A stretch of DNA of 64,000 nt from Roseiarcus sp963772555 (GCA_963772555.1 CAVYXQ010000022.1:124001-188000), one strand, 5' to 3'; shown: positions 27,204 to 36,501, counted from the stretch's first letter. Translations and numbers: made by a program. The notes: generated by a model not told the origin, from the sequence alone.

Positions 27204-28634
27204 ATGAGCTTGCCGTTCGGGCGCCTTGCGGCGCTGGCCGTGACGGGCGCAGTCGGGGCGCTGCTAGCCGGATGCGACGAGTCCTATCTCGATGCCGGTC
27301 CGGGCCGCTCCGAGCATCCGATTTCCAGCGCGACGCTCACGGAAATGTCGAAGATCGACACCACCCCTTCGTCTCCCGTGCTGATCCGCACCTACAAGAA
27401 GGAGGCCGAGCTCGAAATCTGGAAGATGAAGTCGGATGGGCAATACGCGCTCCTGAAGACCTATCCGATGTGCCGCTGGTCGGGCCAGCTCGGTCCGAAG
27501 AAGCGCGAGGGCGACATGCAGGTGCCGGAGGGGTTCTATACGATCGCCCCGGGGCAAATGAATCCGAACTCCCACTATTACCTCGCCTTCAACGTCGGCT
27601 ACCCGAACGCCTATGACCGGGCCTATGACCGGACCGGCGGCAATGTGATGGTGCATGGCGTTTGCTCGTCGGCAGGGTGCTTCTCAATGACCGACGAGCA
27701 GATCAACGATATTTACGCCATCGCCCGCGACGCCTTCCGCGGCGGGCAGCGCGAAATCCAGCTGCAGTCCTATCCTTTTCATATGACGGCGGAGAACCTG
27801 GCGAAGTACCGTCTCGATCCGAACATCGATTTCTGGAAGGAGCTCAAGAACGGCTCGGACCACTTCGAGGTAACGAAGACGGAGCCGTCGGTGGTGGTCT
27901 GCGGCAAGCACTACGTGTTCGACGCGAACGTTAGCGGATCCGTCTCCGCGACCGCTTCGTGCCCGGCGCTGCATCGCGACGAATCGGTCGAGGCGGCGGT
28001 CGCCGAGAAGGAGAGCGACGACAATTCCAAGGTCGCCGAGCTCGTCGCCAAGGGGGTCAAGCCGATCCGGACGGTTTACGCGGACGGTGGCCAGAATCCG
28101 GTGTTCGCCGGCTACAAGGACACCAGCGACCCCGACGCCCTGGTGTCGGGCCCGCAGGATATTGTGCTCGAGGATCGAGCAAAGCCTGTCCCGGCCGCGG
28201 TCAGGGTCACGACGGCGGGCGCCTCCAGGCAGCGTGTTGCCGCGCACGCTCAGGTCGCGGCCTTGCCGGCGCAGGAGCCGGCCTTGCCGGCGCAGGAGGC
28301 GGTGCAGCCGCAGCCGCAAGCTGTCGCGATCGCCTCGACGACCGGCGTCGCCGGCGGTCTCTGGGGCGCAAGCACGCAGAACGTGAAGAAGTGGCTTCAT
28401 CTCAGCGGCCAGGAACCGCCACAGCCGGCGGTGACCGCCTACGTACCGGATCAGCCGGCTCCCTCGGACGTGCCTCTGCCGCCGCGGCGGGACGCCTCGG
28501 TCGGGCAGAACGAGAAGCCGGCGCGGCTGGCGCTTCACACGCCGCCGACCCCGCCAGCCAAGCCGGGCGATGCACCGGCCAAGCCGGAGGCGCCCGACCC
28601 GGCGACTGCGCCGCCCACGGCTTCGGCGCAATAG
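27204..28634 (+). CDS. YkuD-domain lipoprotein, YafK-like (L,D-transpeptidase or endopeptidase)
   Basis: 476 residues. Lipoprotein signal MSLPFGRLAALAVTGAVGAL with lipobox LLAGC (Cys24). The YkuD domain lies at about 58-190: LIRTYKKEAELEIWK, TYPMCRWSGQLGPKKREGDMQVPEGFY and the active site MVHGVCSSAGCFSMTDEQI. The strand order and the PEGFY block match the YafK subfamily; E. coli YafK (DpaA) releases Lpp from peptidoglycan. A Pro/Ala-rich tail from about 330 to the end carries ALPAQEPALPAQEA repeats, suggesting a periplasm-spanning linker. Single gene. Confidence 0.88.
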   Translation: MSLPFGRLAALAVTGAVGALLAGCDESYLDAGPGRSEHPISSATLTEMSKIDTTPSSPVLIRTYKKEAELEIWKMKSDGQYALLKTYPMCRWSGQLGPKKREGDMQVPEGFYTIAPGQMNPNSHYYLAFNVGYPNAYDRAYDRTGGNVMVHGVCSSAGCFSMTDEQINDIYAIARDAFRGGQREIQLQSYPFHMTAENLAKYRLDPNIDFWKELKNGSDHFEVTKTEPSVVVCGKHYVFDANVSGSVSATASCPALHRDESVEAAVAEKESDDNSKVAELVAKGVKPIRTVYADGGQNPVFAGYKDTSDPDALVSGPQDIVLEDRAKPVPAAVRVTTAGASRQRVAAHAQVAALPAQEPALPAQEAVQPQPQAVAIASTTGVAGGLWGASTQNVKKWLHLSGQEPPQPAVTAYVPDQPAPSDVPLPPRRDASVGQNEKPARLALHTPPTPPAKPGDAPAKPEAPDPATAPPTASAQ

Positions 28635-28645
28635 CGTCCGGCCAC

Positions 28646-29206
28646 TCAGGTTCGTGTCAGAGCCACGCGCGCCTTGATTCGGGCGACAAGCGGTTCCGCA
28701 TCGCCGTCGGGAAGCGCCCGGATCGGCAGGACAATCGGTGTGCCGTCTCTCGGCCACAGGTAGACGAGGCCGCCGACGTCCTCGGCATCGTCGCAATCGG
28801 CGAAATCGACGCGCAGCCCGTGCCCGGTCCCCTTGAGGGTGACGCCGTTGGCGTCGACCGTCGCCGTCAGCGCGCCCTTGCTCTGCAGCTGAGCCATCGC
28901 CGCCCCTCCGTGCCGGCGCGCCTCTCGCATGCGCCAGCGATTGGCGGCGCGCTGGATCATGAAGGCGGCCGCGGCGAGAAGGAGCGTTGCTTCGCCCGTT
29001 CTGCGGCTGATGAAACCTGTCAGCGCCAGAATGGAGGCGAAGGCCACGACCAGCGCGAACACCGCCAGCGGCGCGAGATGGCTCGCGGTCAGTCCGCCGC
29101 GCAACGCGACGCGCAGTCCGAAACGCGCGCCGGCGGCCTCGGCCTCCGCCGGCGTAAGGCTGAAGGCGTAGGGCCCGAACGAATCGGTGTCGCCCGCCGT
29201 CCTCAT
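28646..29206 (-). CDS. conserved hypothetical membrane protein
   Basis: 186 residues. Two membrane segments (about 43-62 and 67-86: LAPLAVFALVVAFASILALTG, then EATLLLAAAAFMIQRA) followed by a soluble part TATVDANGVTLKGTGHGLRVDFADC and VYLWPRDGTPIVLPIRAL. The layout recalls YcxB-like proteins, but I am not certain. Its start overlaps the stop of the bolA-like gene by four bases (ATGA), so the two are translationally coupled. Confidence 0.75.
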   Translation of the reverse strand: MRTAGDTDSFGPYAFSLTPAEAEAAGARFGLRVALRGGLTASHLAPLAVFALVVAFASILALTGFISRRTGEATLLLAAAAFMIQRAANRWRMREARRHGGAAMAQLQSKGALTATVDANGVTLKGTGHGLRVDFADCDDAEDVGGLVYLWPRDGTPIVLPIRALPDGDAEPLVARIKARVALTRT

Positions 29207-29463
29207 TCCCCCGGCGCCTTGGCGTCGAGGGCGAGCGCATGCAGACCGTCGGCGAACTCGGCCGGAAGGAGCCCGTAGACGAGCCGATGGCGCCCGACCC
29301 GGCCAAGCCCCGCGAATCGCTTGGAGATGACCTTTACTCGGTAGTGCGTGCCGCCGCCTGGACGCGCGCCGGCATGGCCGGCGTGCCGGTCGGATTCGTC
29401 GATGACGTGCAGCTGAAGCGGCTCGAGCCCCTCCGTCAAACGGCTGACAATTCTTTCCTGCAT
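29203..29463 (-). CDS. bolA: BolA family protein
   Basis: 86 residues from ATG 29463 (MQERIVSRLTEGLEPL). The BolA fold is shown by LHVIDESDRHAGHAGA, THYRVKVISKRFAGLGRVGRHRLVYG and ADGLHALALDAKAPGE. BolA proteins work with monothiol glutaredoxins in iron-sulfur handling and stress responses. Immediately upstream and divergent lies the J-protein gene followed by cobS, an arrangement I recall as common in Rhizobiales. Confidence 0.92.
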   Translation of the reverse strand: MQERIVSRLTEGLEPLQLHVIDESDRHAGHAGARPGGGTHYRVKVISKRFAGLGRVGRHRLVYGLLPAEFADGLHALALDAKAPGE

Positions 29464-29629
29464 GGTCACCGACCGCTCTCCCGCTTGGCGTTCTTTGCGC
29501 CTAAATAGACGATTAGGGGTTTCAGGTTGAATGTGTTTTTTCGGTCGGGCGACGAACGCGCCCTTAGGGGCGGCGACGGATCCCCGTCCGGGCTTGCCCC
29601 GCGGCGGCCGCCCCCATAAAGGACAGGAT

Positions 29630-30220
29630 ATGGACTTGAATTCTCGCCTGTTCGATCGCATCCGGGTGAAGCCTGCTGGGCGCGCGCCGGAGAAGGCCGG
29701 ACCTACGACGCCCTGCAGCCACCCTGGCTGCATGGCTGAGGGGGTATTCCGCGCTCCCAAGGGGCGCGAGCGGGAGGGGGAGTACTTCAGCTTCTGCAAA
29801 GACCACGTGCGCGAATATAACGCGTCCTATGACTATTTTCGCGGCATGGACGACGAGTCGATGGCGAAGTTCCGCCAGGCGGACGCGATCGGCCACCGCC
29901 CCACCTGGAAGCTCGGCGCCCGCGCGGCGGCGAGCCACGTGGACGAGTCGGTGTTCGCCGAGGCGCGCGCGGCCCGCCGACGCGGCGTCCGCGGCGCCAA
30001 CCGGGCGGAGGATCCGCCACGCTACAACGCCCTTGCGCTCAAGGCGCTGATGACGCTCGAGCTCAACGGGGACGCGACGCCAGCGAAGATCAAGGCCCGC
30101 TACAAGCACCTGGTCAAGCGCCATCATCCGGACGCTAACGGCGGCGACCGGTCTTCGGAAGACAAATTGCGCGAGATCATTCAGGCCTATAATTATCTTC
30201 GCGCCAACAAGCTGGTCTGA
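29630..30220 (+). CDS. J-domain (DnaJ-like) protein
   Basis: 196 residues from ATG 29630 (MDLNSRLFDRIRVKP), with AAAGGACAGG upstream. The N-terminal half has a possible metal site, CSHPGC and FCKDH. The C-terminal J domain (about 135-195) has ALKALMTL, IKARYKHLVKRHHPDANGGD with the HPD motif, and IIQAYNYLR. It stimulates a DnaK-type chaperone. The conserved position next to cobS suggests a link to cobaltochelatase assembly, which is inference. Confidence 0.9.
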   Translation: MDLNSRLFDRIRVKPAGRAPEKAGPTTPCSHPGCMAEGVFRAPKGREREGEYFSFCKDHVREYNASYDYFRGMDDESMAKFRQADAIGHRPTWKLGARAAASHVDESVFAEARAARRRGVRGANRAEDPPRYNALALKALMTLELNGDATPAKIKARYKHLVKRHHPDANGGDRSSEDKLREIIQAYNYLRANKLV

Positions 30221-30333
30221 AAAGCGCAACCATTCCGCCTGCGGTAGGTTGAATGGTCGATTTTTTGCCTCGGACGAGAGGTCCGAATACGAGAGGCCGC
30301 TCTTCTCCCGACCGGAGGGGGCGTGGAGGTTCC

Positions 30334-31338
30334 ATGAATTCGCTACTGACGCCGACGGCGGCCGAGCCTGCAACCGGTCTTCCCGACATGCGCATCTCCG
30401 TGCGCCAGGCGTTCGGCATTGATTCCGATATGGAGGCGCCGGCTTATGCGCGGGCCGACGAGCACGTCCCCGATCTCGACCCGGACTATCTGTTCGACCG
30501 CGAGACGACGCTCGCCATTCTCGCCGGCTTCGCCTTCAACCGCCGCGTGATGATCACCGGCTATCACGGCACCGGCAAGTCGACCCATATCGAACAGGTC
30601 GCCGCGCGCCTCAACTGGCCCTGCGTGCGCATCAACCTCGACAGCCACATTTCGCGCATCGATCTCGTCGGCAAGGACGCGATCGTGCTGAAGGACGGCA
30701 TGCAGGTGACGGAGTTCCGCGACGGCATGCTGCCGTGGGCCCTGCAGAACAACATTGCCCTCTGTTTCGACGAGTATGACGCCGGCCGTCCGGACGTGAT
30801 GTTCGTCATCCAGCGCGTGCTCGAAGTCTCCGGCCGGCTGACGCTGCTCGACCAGCGGCGCGTCATCCGCCCGCATCCCGCCTTCCGCCTCTTCGCCACC
30901 GCCAACACGGTCGGCCTCGGCGACACGTCCGGGCTCTATCACGGCACGCAGCAGATCAACCAGGGCCAGATGGATCGATGGTCGATCGTGGCTACGCTCA
31001 ACTATCTGCCGCACGACAAGGAAGTCGACATCGTGCTCGCCAAGTCGCCCTCGCATCGGGCGCGCAAGGACGGCCGCGACATCGTCAACAAGATGGTGCG
31101 GGTGGCGGACCTGACGCGCAACGCCTTCGTCAACGGCGACCTCTCGACGGTCATGAGCCCGCGCACCGTGATCACCTGGGCCGAGAACGCCGACATCTTC
31201 AAGGATATCGGCTTTGCCTTCCGTCTGACGTTCCTCAACAAATGCGACGAGCTCGAGCGCTCGCTGGTGGCCGAATTCTACCAGCGCTGCTTCGGCCAGG
31301 AACTGCCAGAAAGCGCGCTCAACGTCGCGCTGAGCTGA
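30334..31338 (+). CDS. cobS: aerobic cobaltochelatase subunit CobS (AAA+ ATPase)
   Basis: 334 residues. ATPase of the CobNST complex that inserts cobalt into hydrogenobyrinate a,c-diamide in aerobic B12 synthesis. Walker A GYHGTGKSTH (about 83-92), Walker B ALCFDEYDAG, sensor FATANTVGLGDTSGLYHGTQQ and arginine-finger region TAFRLTFLNKCDE-like (FAFRLTFLNKCDELERSLV). Start ATG 30334 with GGAGG upstream. In most relatives cobT follows closely; here the next gene is a DUF29 protein instead. Confidence 0.95.
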   Translation: MNSLLTPTAAEPATGLPDMRISVRQAFGIDSDMEAPAYARADEHVPDLDPDYLFDRETTLAILAGFAFNRRVMITGYHGTGKSTHIEQVAARLNWPCVRINLDSHISRIDLVGKDAIVLKDGMQVTEFRDGMLPWALQNNIALCFDEYDAGRPDVMFVIQRVLEVSGRLTLLDQRRVIRPHPAFRLFATANTVGLGDTSGLYHGTQQINQGQMDRWSIVATLNYLPHDKEVDIVLAKSPSHRARKDGRDIVNKMVRVADLTRNAFVNGDLSTVMSPRTVITWAENADIFKDIGFAFRLTFLNKCDELERSLVAEFYQRCFGQELPESALNVALS

Positions 31339-31360
31339 GGGTCGCGCGAGGACGCCGACG

Positions 31361-31837
31361 ATGGGCCGCAACGCTGCTCCGGACAAGGTCGAAGCGCCGG
31401 TGTCGAAAGAGGCCGATCTCTATTCCTGGGCCGTGCGCCAGGCGGAACTTTTGCGCGCCGGCCGGCTCTCGGAGATCGATCCCGCCGCGATCGCGGAGGA
31501 GATCGACGACGTGGGCGAAGAGCAATATGAGCGGCTCGAGAGCGCCCTCAGGGTGCTGATGCTGCATTTTCTCAAGTGGGACCATCAGCCGGACCGGCGC
31601 AGCCGGTCCTGGACGAACACCGTGCGTGAGCAAAGGCGCCGGGTCGAGCGTCAGTTGCGCAAGAATCCGGGTCTGAAATCGCGGCTCGACGAGGCATTGT
31701 CGGAAGCCTACGAGGACGCGCGCGACGAAGCGTCGACCGAGACGGGAATGCCGACGCGCGCCTTTCCCGTGGTCCGCCCATTCGAGTACGCCGAGCTCAT
31801 GGAGCGGCCGATCGTCTGGCCGGGCGACGAAGTCTAG
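31361..31837 (+). CDS. DUF29 family protein
   Basis: 158 residues. Typical DUF29 blocks: DLYSWAVRQAELLRAGRLSEIDPAAIAEEIDDVGEEQYERLES, LRVLMLHFLKWDHQPDRRSRSW, and AYEDARDEASTETG. All-helical protein of unknown function, common in cyanobacteria and alphaproteobacteria and often in accessory positions. It starts 22 bases after cobS on the same strand. Confidence 0.88.
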   Translation: MGRNAAPDKVEAPVSKEADLYSWAVRQAELLRAGRLSEIDPAAIAEEIDDVGEEQYERLESALRVLMLHFLKWDHQPDRRSRSWTNTVREQRRRVERQLRKNPGLKSRLDEALSEAYEDARDEASTETGMPTRAFPVVRPFEYAELMERPIVWPGDEV

Positions 31838-31853
31838 CCGCGGATTGGCGCGA

Positions 31854-32426
31854 ATGCCGACGTCCGAGCCCGACCCTTCCGCCAGAGCGCCGATCCGGGT
31901 GCTGGCGATCTCCGGCAGCCTTCGCCAGGCGTCGACCAACACCGCCGCGCTCGAGGCGCTGGCGCGGCTCGCGCCGGAAGGCGTGCGGGTGCTCGTCTAT
32001 CGCGACCTCGCCAGGCTGCCGCCGTTCAACCCGGACGACGATGTCGAGGAGCGGCCGAAGCCCGAGCCGGTCGAGACGTTGCGCCAGCTCGTCGGCGGGA
32101 GCGACGCGATCGTCATCGCCGCGCCCGAATACGCGCATGGGCTGCCGGGCGTCTTCAAGAACGCGCTCGACTGGCTGGTGGCGAGCGAGACCTTCGCCGG
32201 CAAGCGCATCGTCCTGATCAACGCCGCGCCCCGCGCCTTCCACGCGCAGGCGGATTTGCGCGAGATCCTCTCGACCATGGCCGCGCGCTTCGTCACCGAG
32301 GCCTTCGCCACGCTGCCGCTGACCGGCAAGGCCGTCACCGCGGACGACGTGCTCAAGGACGCCGGCTGCGTGAAGCGGCTCAAGGAGTCGCTGGAGGCGC
32401 TGGTCGGAGCGCTGCAACAAGCCTGA
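31854..32426 (+). CDS. NADPH-dependent FMN reductase family protein
   Basis: 190 residues from ATG 31854 (an in-frame TTG at 31845 adds three). Flavodoxin-like fold: VLAISGSLRQASTNTAAL (FMN phosphate loop), DAIVIAAPEYAHGLPGVFKNALDWLV (FMN ring loop). Transfers electrons from NAD(P)H to flavin or quinone/chromate-like acceptors. Close behind the DUF29 gene, so perhaps in one transcript from cobS. Confidence 0.9.
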   Translation: MPTSEPDPSARAPIRVLAISGSLRQASTNTAALEALARLAPEGVRVLVYRDLARLPPFNPDDDVEERPKPEPVETLRQLVGGSDAIVIAAPEYAHGLPGVFKNALDWLVASETFAGKRIVLINAAPRAFHAQADLREILSTMAARFVTEAFATLPLTGKAVTADDVLKDAGCVKRLKESLEALVGALQQA

Positions 32427-32466
32427 GGCGATTCTAGCGGCTGCCGTGCACTTTGGCTCCGCAGAA

Positions 32467-32484
32467 GCCTTTTCTAAGGCTTAG
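32467..32484 (+). terminator. stem-loop after FMN reductase gene
   Basis: AAGCCTT-TTCT-AAGGCTT is a perfect 7-bp stem, followed after a few bases by CTTTTTCT. A weak intrinsic terminator. Confidence 0.5.
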
Positions 32485-33050
32485 GCGCCTTTTTCTGTCC
32501 CTTTGTCCCTTTCAACGCCCCGGTCGTTCTGTTGCCGTCATGCCCCGCGACGGCCGGCGCTAAAACATTTGTCCCTTCAAGCCTTGCAGCGATCTCGACC
32601 CCCGGTTGCGGGCGCCGTTTGCCATCGCCGTTTTGAGCGATTTCAAAGGCTTCTGGCGCCTTTTCCGTTCCACCGACATGCCTCGACAGCCAAGGCCTTC
32701 GCACCCGGCATACGCGGCCATGACATTCTGGAAAAGCAAAGCACAGAACTCAGGTTTTGGCAAGATAATGTCGATTTTCCAGAAATCGTGGCTAGAACTG
32801 AGCATAGTCGCTAATTTCAGAAGGTCTTCCCCGGTGCGAGGCGGCGCCAGGTCCGCACCTGAGGCCAGCAGGGGCTCTTTGACCAGTCCGGCGGGAAGAT
32901 CGAGAGCGAGCGCGCGGCTGAATTAGCCCCCCCGCGATTTCGCCTTTCGCAGTCGAAGCGGTAGGCGCAGGAGCCGCTTTGGGGTCGAGGATGTGATAAA
33001 AGCGAGACTGCTGGCGGAGATCGCGCGCGGCGGGTTACGCTTGAGCGAAG
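32485..33050. other. intergenic, no gene recognised
   Basis: About 570 bases. Holds two near-repeats GGCGCCTTTTTCTG and GGCGCCTTTTCCG (about 32484 and 32656) and an imperfect inverted pair CAGAACTCAG/CTAGAACTGAG near 32746-32803. Nothing with coding character or RNA-gene shape that I could support. Confidence 0.5.
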
Positions 33051-33869
33051 GTGGCGGCGATGCAGCTCGATCGAGCCTCTCCGGCGGCTGCGCTTCGCAA
33101 CTGCGTTCGCTGCTTTGAACAACGAAGGGCGAGCATTGGCGGCGCCGCGGTCGTGTACCCGCTTGCCGCGCGCCCGGATATGTTTCTGGAATTCTATCTT
33201 CGACAGCGATACCTCGTGCGCGAGCGCCAATCCGGCATACACGACCTCGCTCCATGCTCGGTTGTGGTGGGCCCTTGCACATATCGCCGAGCCGAACTCG
33301 TCTTGTGCGGTCACTTTGACGTCTTCACCATCCAATTCAATGCGTCGGGTTTTCATTCGCTCTTTGGCGCCCCGATGACCGAACTCGCGGACCGGGCTTA
33401 CGACGCGCGGTCGGTCATCGGTCCATGCGTGTCGGAAATCGAACAGAGGCTCGGCGACGCGGGGGGCTTTCAGGGTCGAGTCGAGATCGCCAACGACTTC
33501 CTGCTGCAGCGCAGGCGGGAACCGGACCTGGCCGATGGCGTAGCCGCGGTCGCAAACCGGATCTCTCGGGAGCCCGCAGCGTTTCGCGTCGGCGATGCGG
33601 CGGCGAGCGCCGGATTGGGCGTTCGGCAATTCGAGCGGCGGTTTGCCGAGCAGGTTGGTCTCCCGCCGAAACAATACGCAAGCATCATCAGATTCAATGC
33701 TGCGCTCCAGGCGAAAACGATCGCGCCGCAGCGCCTCTGGACAGAGATCGCCCACGAGTTCGGATATTACGACCAGATGCACATGATACGGGACTTCGAA
33801 CGCTTTGCCGGCGAGAGTCCCGCGGCGGTCATGCGTCGGATCTCCGGTAGCAGCCAATCATGGATGTAA
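33051..33869 (+). CDS. AraC-family transcriptional regulator
   Basis: 272 residues. The C-terminal double helix-turn-helix (about 185-265) is clear: FRVGDAAASAGLGVRQFERRFAEQVGLPPKQYASIIRFNAAL and WTEIAHEFGYYDQMHMIRDFERFAGESPAAV. The N-terminal half (DMFLEFYLRQRYLV, GHFDVFTIQFNASGFHSLFG) is a sensor domain as in DUF6597-type regulators. It precedes a SnoaL-like gene on the same strand, its possible target. Confidence 0.9.
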   Translation: MAAMQLDRASPAAALRNCVRCFEQRRASIGGAAVVYPLAARPDMFLEFYLRQRYLVRERQSGIHDLAPCSVVVGPCTYRRAELVLCGHFDVFTIQFNASGFHSLFGAPMTELADRAYDARSVIGPCVSEIEQRLGDAGGFQGRVEIANDFLLQRRREPDLADGVAAVANRISREPAAFRVGDAAASAGLGVRQFERRFAEQVGLPPKQYASIIRFNAALQAKTIAPQRLWTEIAHEFGYYDQMHMIRDFERFAGESPAAVMRRISGSSQSWM

Positions 33870-33946
33870 TGTCGCGTTTCTACTATCGAGCGCCATCCAT
33901 CCGCAGATAGCCTTGCGCCGTCATTTCCTAATAGCGGAGGGCTCAC

Positions 33947-34429
33947 ATGGCGAGTCACGCAGCGAGCGTCGGCGGTTCTACGGCGACGAACTTGGACGAA
34001 CAGGCAATCAAGGACGTGCTTCATGGGTATGGCGATGCCTGGAATCGCCATGACATGAAAGCGTTGGCGGAACTTTTCACCGACGAGGCCCATTGGGTCA
34101 ACATCGTGGGCATGCACTGGCCCGGGAAGGCGGCGGTCGTCCGAGGCCACGACGCGTATCACCGCACCTTCTTTCAAACGACGGACATCGAGCTGGCTGA
34201 AATCCAAATCAGGGAGCTGGCCCCGAGCGTTGCGTCGGCCGTTGTCCTTCTGAAAGTGGGGCCGTTCACCCCGCCCGACGGAATCGAGCGTCCGAAGGCC
34301 GACAATCGCCTTTCGCTCGTTCTGACAAAGCACGGCGGGCAATGGCGAATTGCGCATGGACACAACACGGTCATCGATCCAGGCGCACAACGTTTCGATC
34401 CGGTGAAGACTGGCTGGCCTGACGCGTGA
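33947..34429 (+). CDS. SnoaL-like/DUF4440 (SgcJ/EcaC) protein
   Basis: 160 residues. NTF2-like fold: IKDVLHGYGDAWNRHDMKALAELFTDEAHWVNIVGMHWPG, then KADNRLSLVLTKHGGQWRIAHGHNT. Small-molecule-binding or isomerase fold with no substrate evident. Follows the AraC regulator by 77 bases. Confidence 0.87.
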   Translation: MASHAASVGGSTATNLDEQAIKDVLHGYGDAWNRHDMKALAELFTDEAHWVNIVGMHWPGKAAVVRGHDAYHRTFFQTTDIELAEIQIRELAPSVASAVVLLKVGPFTPPDGIERPKADNRLSLVLTKHGGQWRIAHGHNTVIDPGAQRFDPVKTGWPDA

Positions 34430-34483
34430 CCCCACCTCGCGCTCGCCGTTGCGCCTCGCCACGCTTTCCGCCAAACGAGACGC

Positions 34484-36049
34484 ATGCAGCACGACCTCGT
34501 CCTCATCGTTGATTTCGGCTCCCAGGTGACGCAGCTCATCGCCCGGCGGGTGCGCGAGGCCGGCGTCTATTGCGAGATCCATCCCTTCTCGACGGCGGGC
34601 GAAGTGTTCGAGCGCCTGAGGCCCAAAGCGGCGATCTTCTCCGGCGGGCCGGCCTCCGTGCCTGAGGCTGGCAGCCCGCGCGCGCCGGAGGCGATCTTTA
34701 CCAGCGACGTTCCGATCCTCGCGATCTGCTACGGCCAGCAGACGCTCTGCCAGCAGCTCGGCGGCAAGGTGGAGAGCGGGCATGCGGCGGAGTTCGGCCG
34801 GGCGGACGTCGAGATCCTCGAGGCTTGCGCCCTCTTCGACGGCGTCTGGGCCAAGGGCGGCCGCTATCCGGTGTGGATGAGCCACGGCGACCGGGTGACC
34901 CGGCTGCCGGACGGCTTCCGCGTCTACGCCGTCTCCGAGAACGCCCCCTACGCCGTCGCGGCGGACGAGAAGCGCCGATATTACACGACGATGTTCCACC
35001 CGGAGGTGGTCCACACGCCCGACGGGGCGAAGCTGATCGCCAACTTCCTGCATAAGGTCGCGGGCCTGAAAGGCGACTGGACGATGGCGGCGTTCCGCGC
35101 CGAGGAAGTCGCCCGCATCCGCGCGAAAGTCGGCAAGGCGCGGGTCATCTGCGGCCTCTCGGGCGGCGTCAATTCGGCGGTCGCGGCGGTGATGATCCAC
35201 GAGGCGGTCGGCGACCAGCTGACCTGCGTCTTCGTCGATCACGGCCTCTTGCGTCAAGGCGAAGCGGAAGACGTGGTCGGCCTCTTCCGCGGCCATTTCA
35301 ACATCCCCCTCGTCCACGTCGACGCGGCCGACGCGTTCTTGAGCGCGCTCGACGGGCTCGACGAGCCGGAAGCCAAGCGCAAGACGATCGGCAAGCTCTT
35401 CGTCGAGACCTTCGAAGCCGAGGCGCGGCGGATCGCCGGCGACGGCAAGGGGCCGGTCGAGTTTCTGGCGCAGGGCACGCTCTATCCGGACGTGATCGAG
35501 AGCGTGTCGTTCACCGGGGGCCCGTCGGTGACGATCAAGAGCCACCACAATGTCGGCGGCCTGCCCGAGCGCATGAACCTGAAGCTGGTCGAACCGCTGC
35601 GCGAGCTCTTCAAGGACGAGGTGCGGGCGCTCGGCCGTGAACTCGGCCTGCCGGAAAAGTTCGTCGGCCGCCACCCGTTCCCCGGGCCGGGCCTCGCCAT
35701 CCGCGTGCCGGGCGCCGTCACCCGCGAGAAGCTCGCGATCCTGCGCAAGGCCGACGCCATCTATCTCGACGAGATCCGCAAGGCCGGCCTTTACGACCAG
35801 ATCTGGCAGGCCTTCGCGGTGCTCTTGCCGGTGCGCACCGTCGGCGTGATGGGCGACGGGCGCACCTACGACAGTGTCGTGGCGCTCCGCGCCGTCACCT
35901 CCGTCGACGGCATGACGGCCGACTTCTATCCCTTCGACATGAGCTTTTTGGGGCGCGCGGCCACCCGCATCATCAACGAGGTCAAGGGGGTGAACCGGGT
36001 GGTGTACGACGTGACGAGCAAGCCGCCGGGGACGATCGAGTGGGAGTAG
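34484..36049 (+). CDS. guaA: GMP synthase (glutamine-hydrolysing)
   Basis: Converts XMP to GMP with glutamine and ATP. 521 residues, full length. The glutaminase domain (about 5-200) has ILAICYGQQTLCQQLGG with the nucleophile Cys, and MFHPEVVHT with His-x-Glu. The ATP-pyrophosphatase domain begins near 205; its P-loop reads LSGGVNSAVAA, with Asn230 where the motif SGGxDS has Asp. The dimerisation domain ends KPPGTIEWE. The Asp-to-Asn change is unusual and is noted as a finding. Single gene; an accessory region follows. Confidence 0.96.
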   Translation: MQHDLVLIVDFGSQVTQLIARRVREAGVYCEIHPFSTAGEVFERLRPKAAIFSGGPASVPEAGSPRAPEAIFTSDVPILAICYGQQTLCQQLGGKVESGHAAEFGRADVEILEACALFDGVWAKGGRYPVWMSHGDRVTRLPDGFRVYAVSENAPYAVAADEKRRYYTTMFHPEVVHTPDGAKLIANFLHKVAGLKGDWTMAAFRAEEVARIRAKVGKARVICGLSGGVNSAVAAVMIHEAVGDQLTCVFVDHGLLRQGEAEDVVGLFRGHFNIPLVHVDAADAFLSALDGLDEPEAKRKTIGKLFVETFEAEARRIAGDGKGPVEFLAQGTLYPDVIESVSFTGGPSVTIKSHHNVGGLPERMNLKLVEPLRELFKDEVRALGRELGLPEKFVGRHPFPGPGLAIRVPGAVTREKLAILRKADAIYLDEIRKAGLYDQIWQAFAVLLPVRTVGVMGDGRTYDSVVALRAVTSVDGMTADFYPFDMSFLGRAATRIINEVKGVNRVVYDVTSKPPGTIEWE

Positions 36050-36204
36050 GGGGTCGAATTTGGCATCCGCACTCTCTCGGCTTATCGACTGGTGATCGGC
36101 AGTGACGCAAGATGCAATTGTTCTTTTTTGTTCTGTGCGCACCCGGCGCGGATCGACCTTGAACTGGCCGGGCGTTGGCCGTACATTAGCACTGGAGCAG
36201 CGCC

Positions 36205-36501
36205 ATGACAAAGTCTGTCTTGAAATCCGGTCGCGGTCGGACCCGCGCGCAGCGCCTCGAGACGCGGGTGACCGCTGAGCAGAAGACGCTGATCGAACAC
36301 GCCGCGGCCCTTCAGGGGCGGACGGTCACGGACTTCGTGCTTACCAGCGTCCAGGACGCCGCGCGCCGCGCGATCGAACAGCATCAACAGCTATCGGTTC
36401 GCGACAGCCAAGCGTTTGTCGATGCACTGCTGAGTCCAAAGCCCGTCAATGACCGGCTGCGCGAGACAGTGCGCCGCTATCGCGAAGTCACCCGCGTATA
36501 G
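36205..36501 (+). CDS. DUF1778 antitoxin (TacA-like)
   Basis: 98 residues, ribbon-helix-helix type. TRAQRLETRVTAEQKTLIEHAAALQGRTVTDFVLTSVQDAARRAIE is the family core, then a C-terminal toxin-neutralising tail RDSQAFVDALLSPKPVNDRL. DUF1778 proteins repress their own promoter and neutralise a GNAT toxin. The toxin gene begins within or just after its end, the standard antitoxin-first operon. Confidence 0.92.
   Translation: MTKSVLKSGRGRTRAQRLETRVTAEQKTLIEHAAALQGRTVTDFVLTSVQDAARRAIEQHQQLSVRDSQAFVDALLSPKPVNDRLRETVRRYREVTRV

Noticed and set aside
30343..31386. 347-codon minus-strand frame across cobS
   Set aside because: Antisense shadow of cobS.
33767..36211. 814-codon minus-strand frame across guaA
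   Set aside because: Antisense to guaA, low-complexity composition, no start signal.
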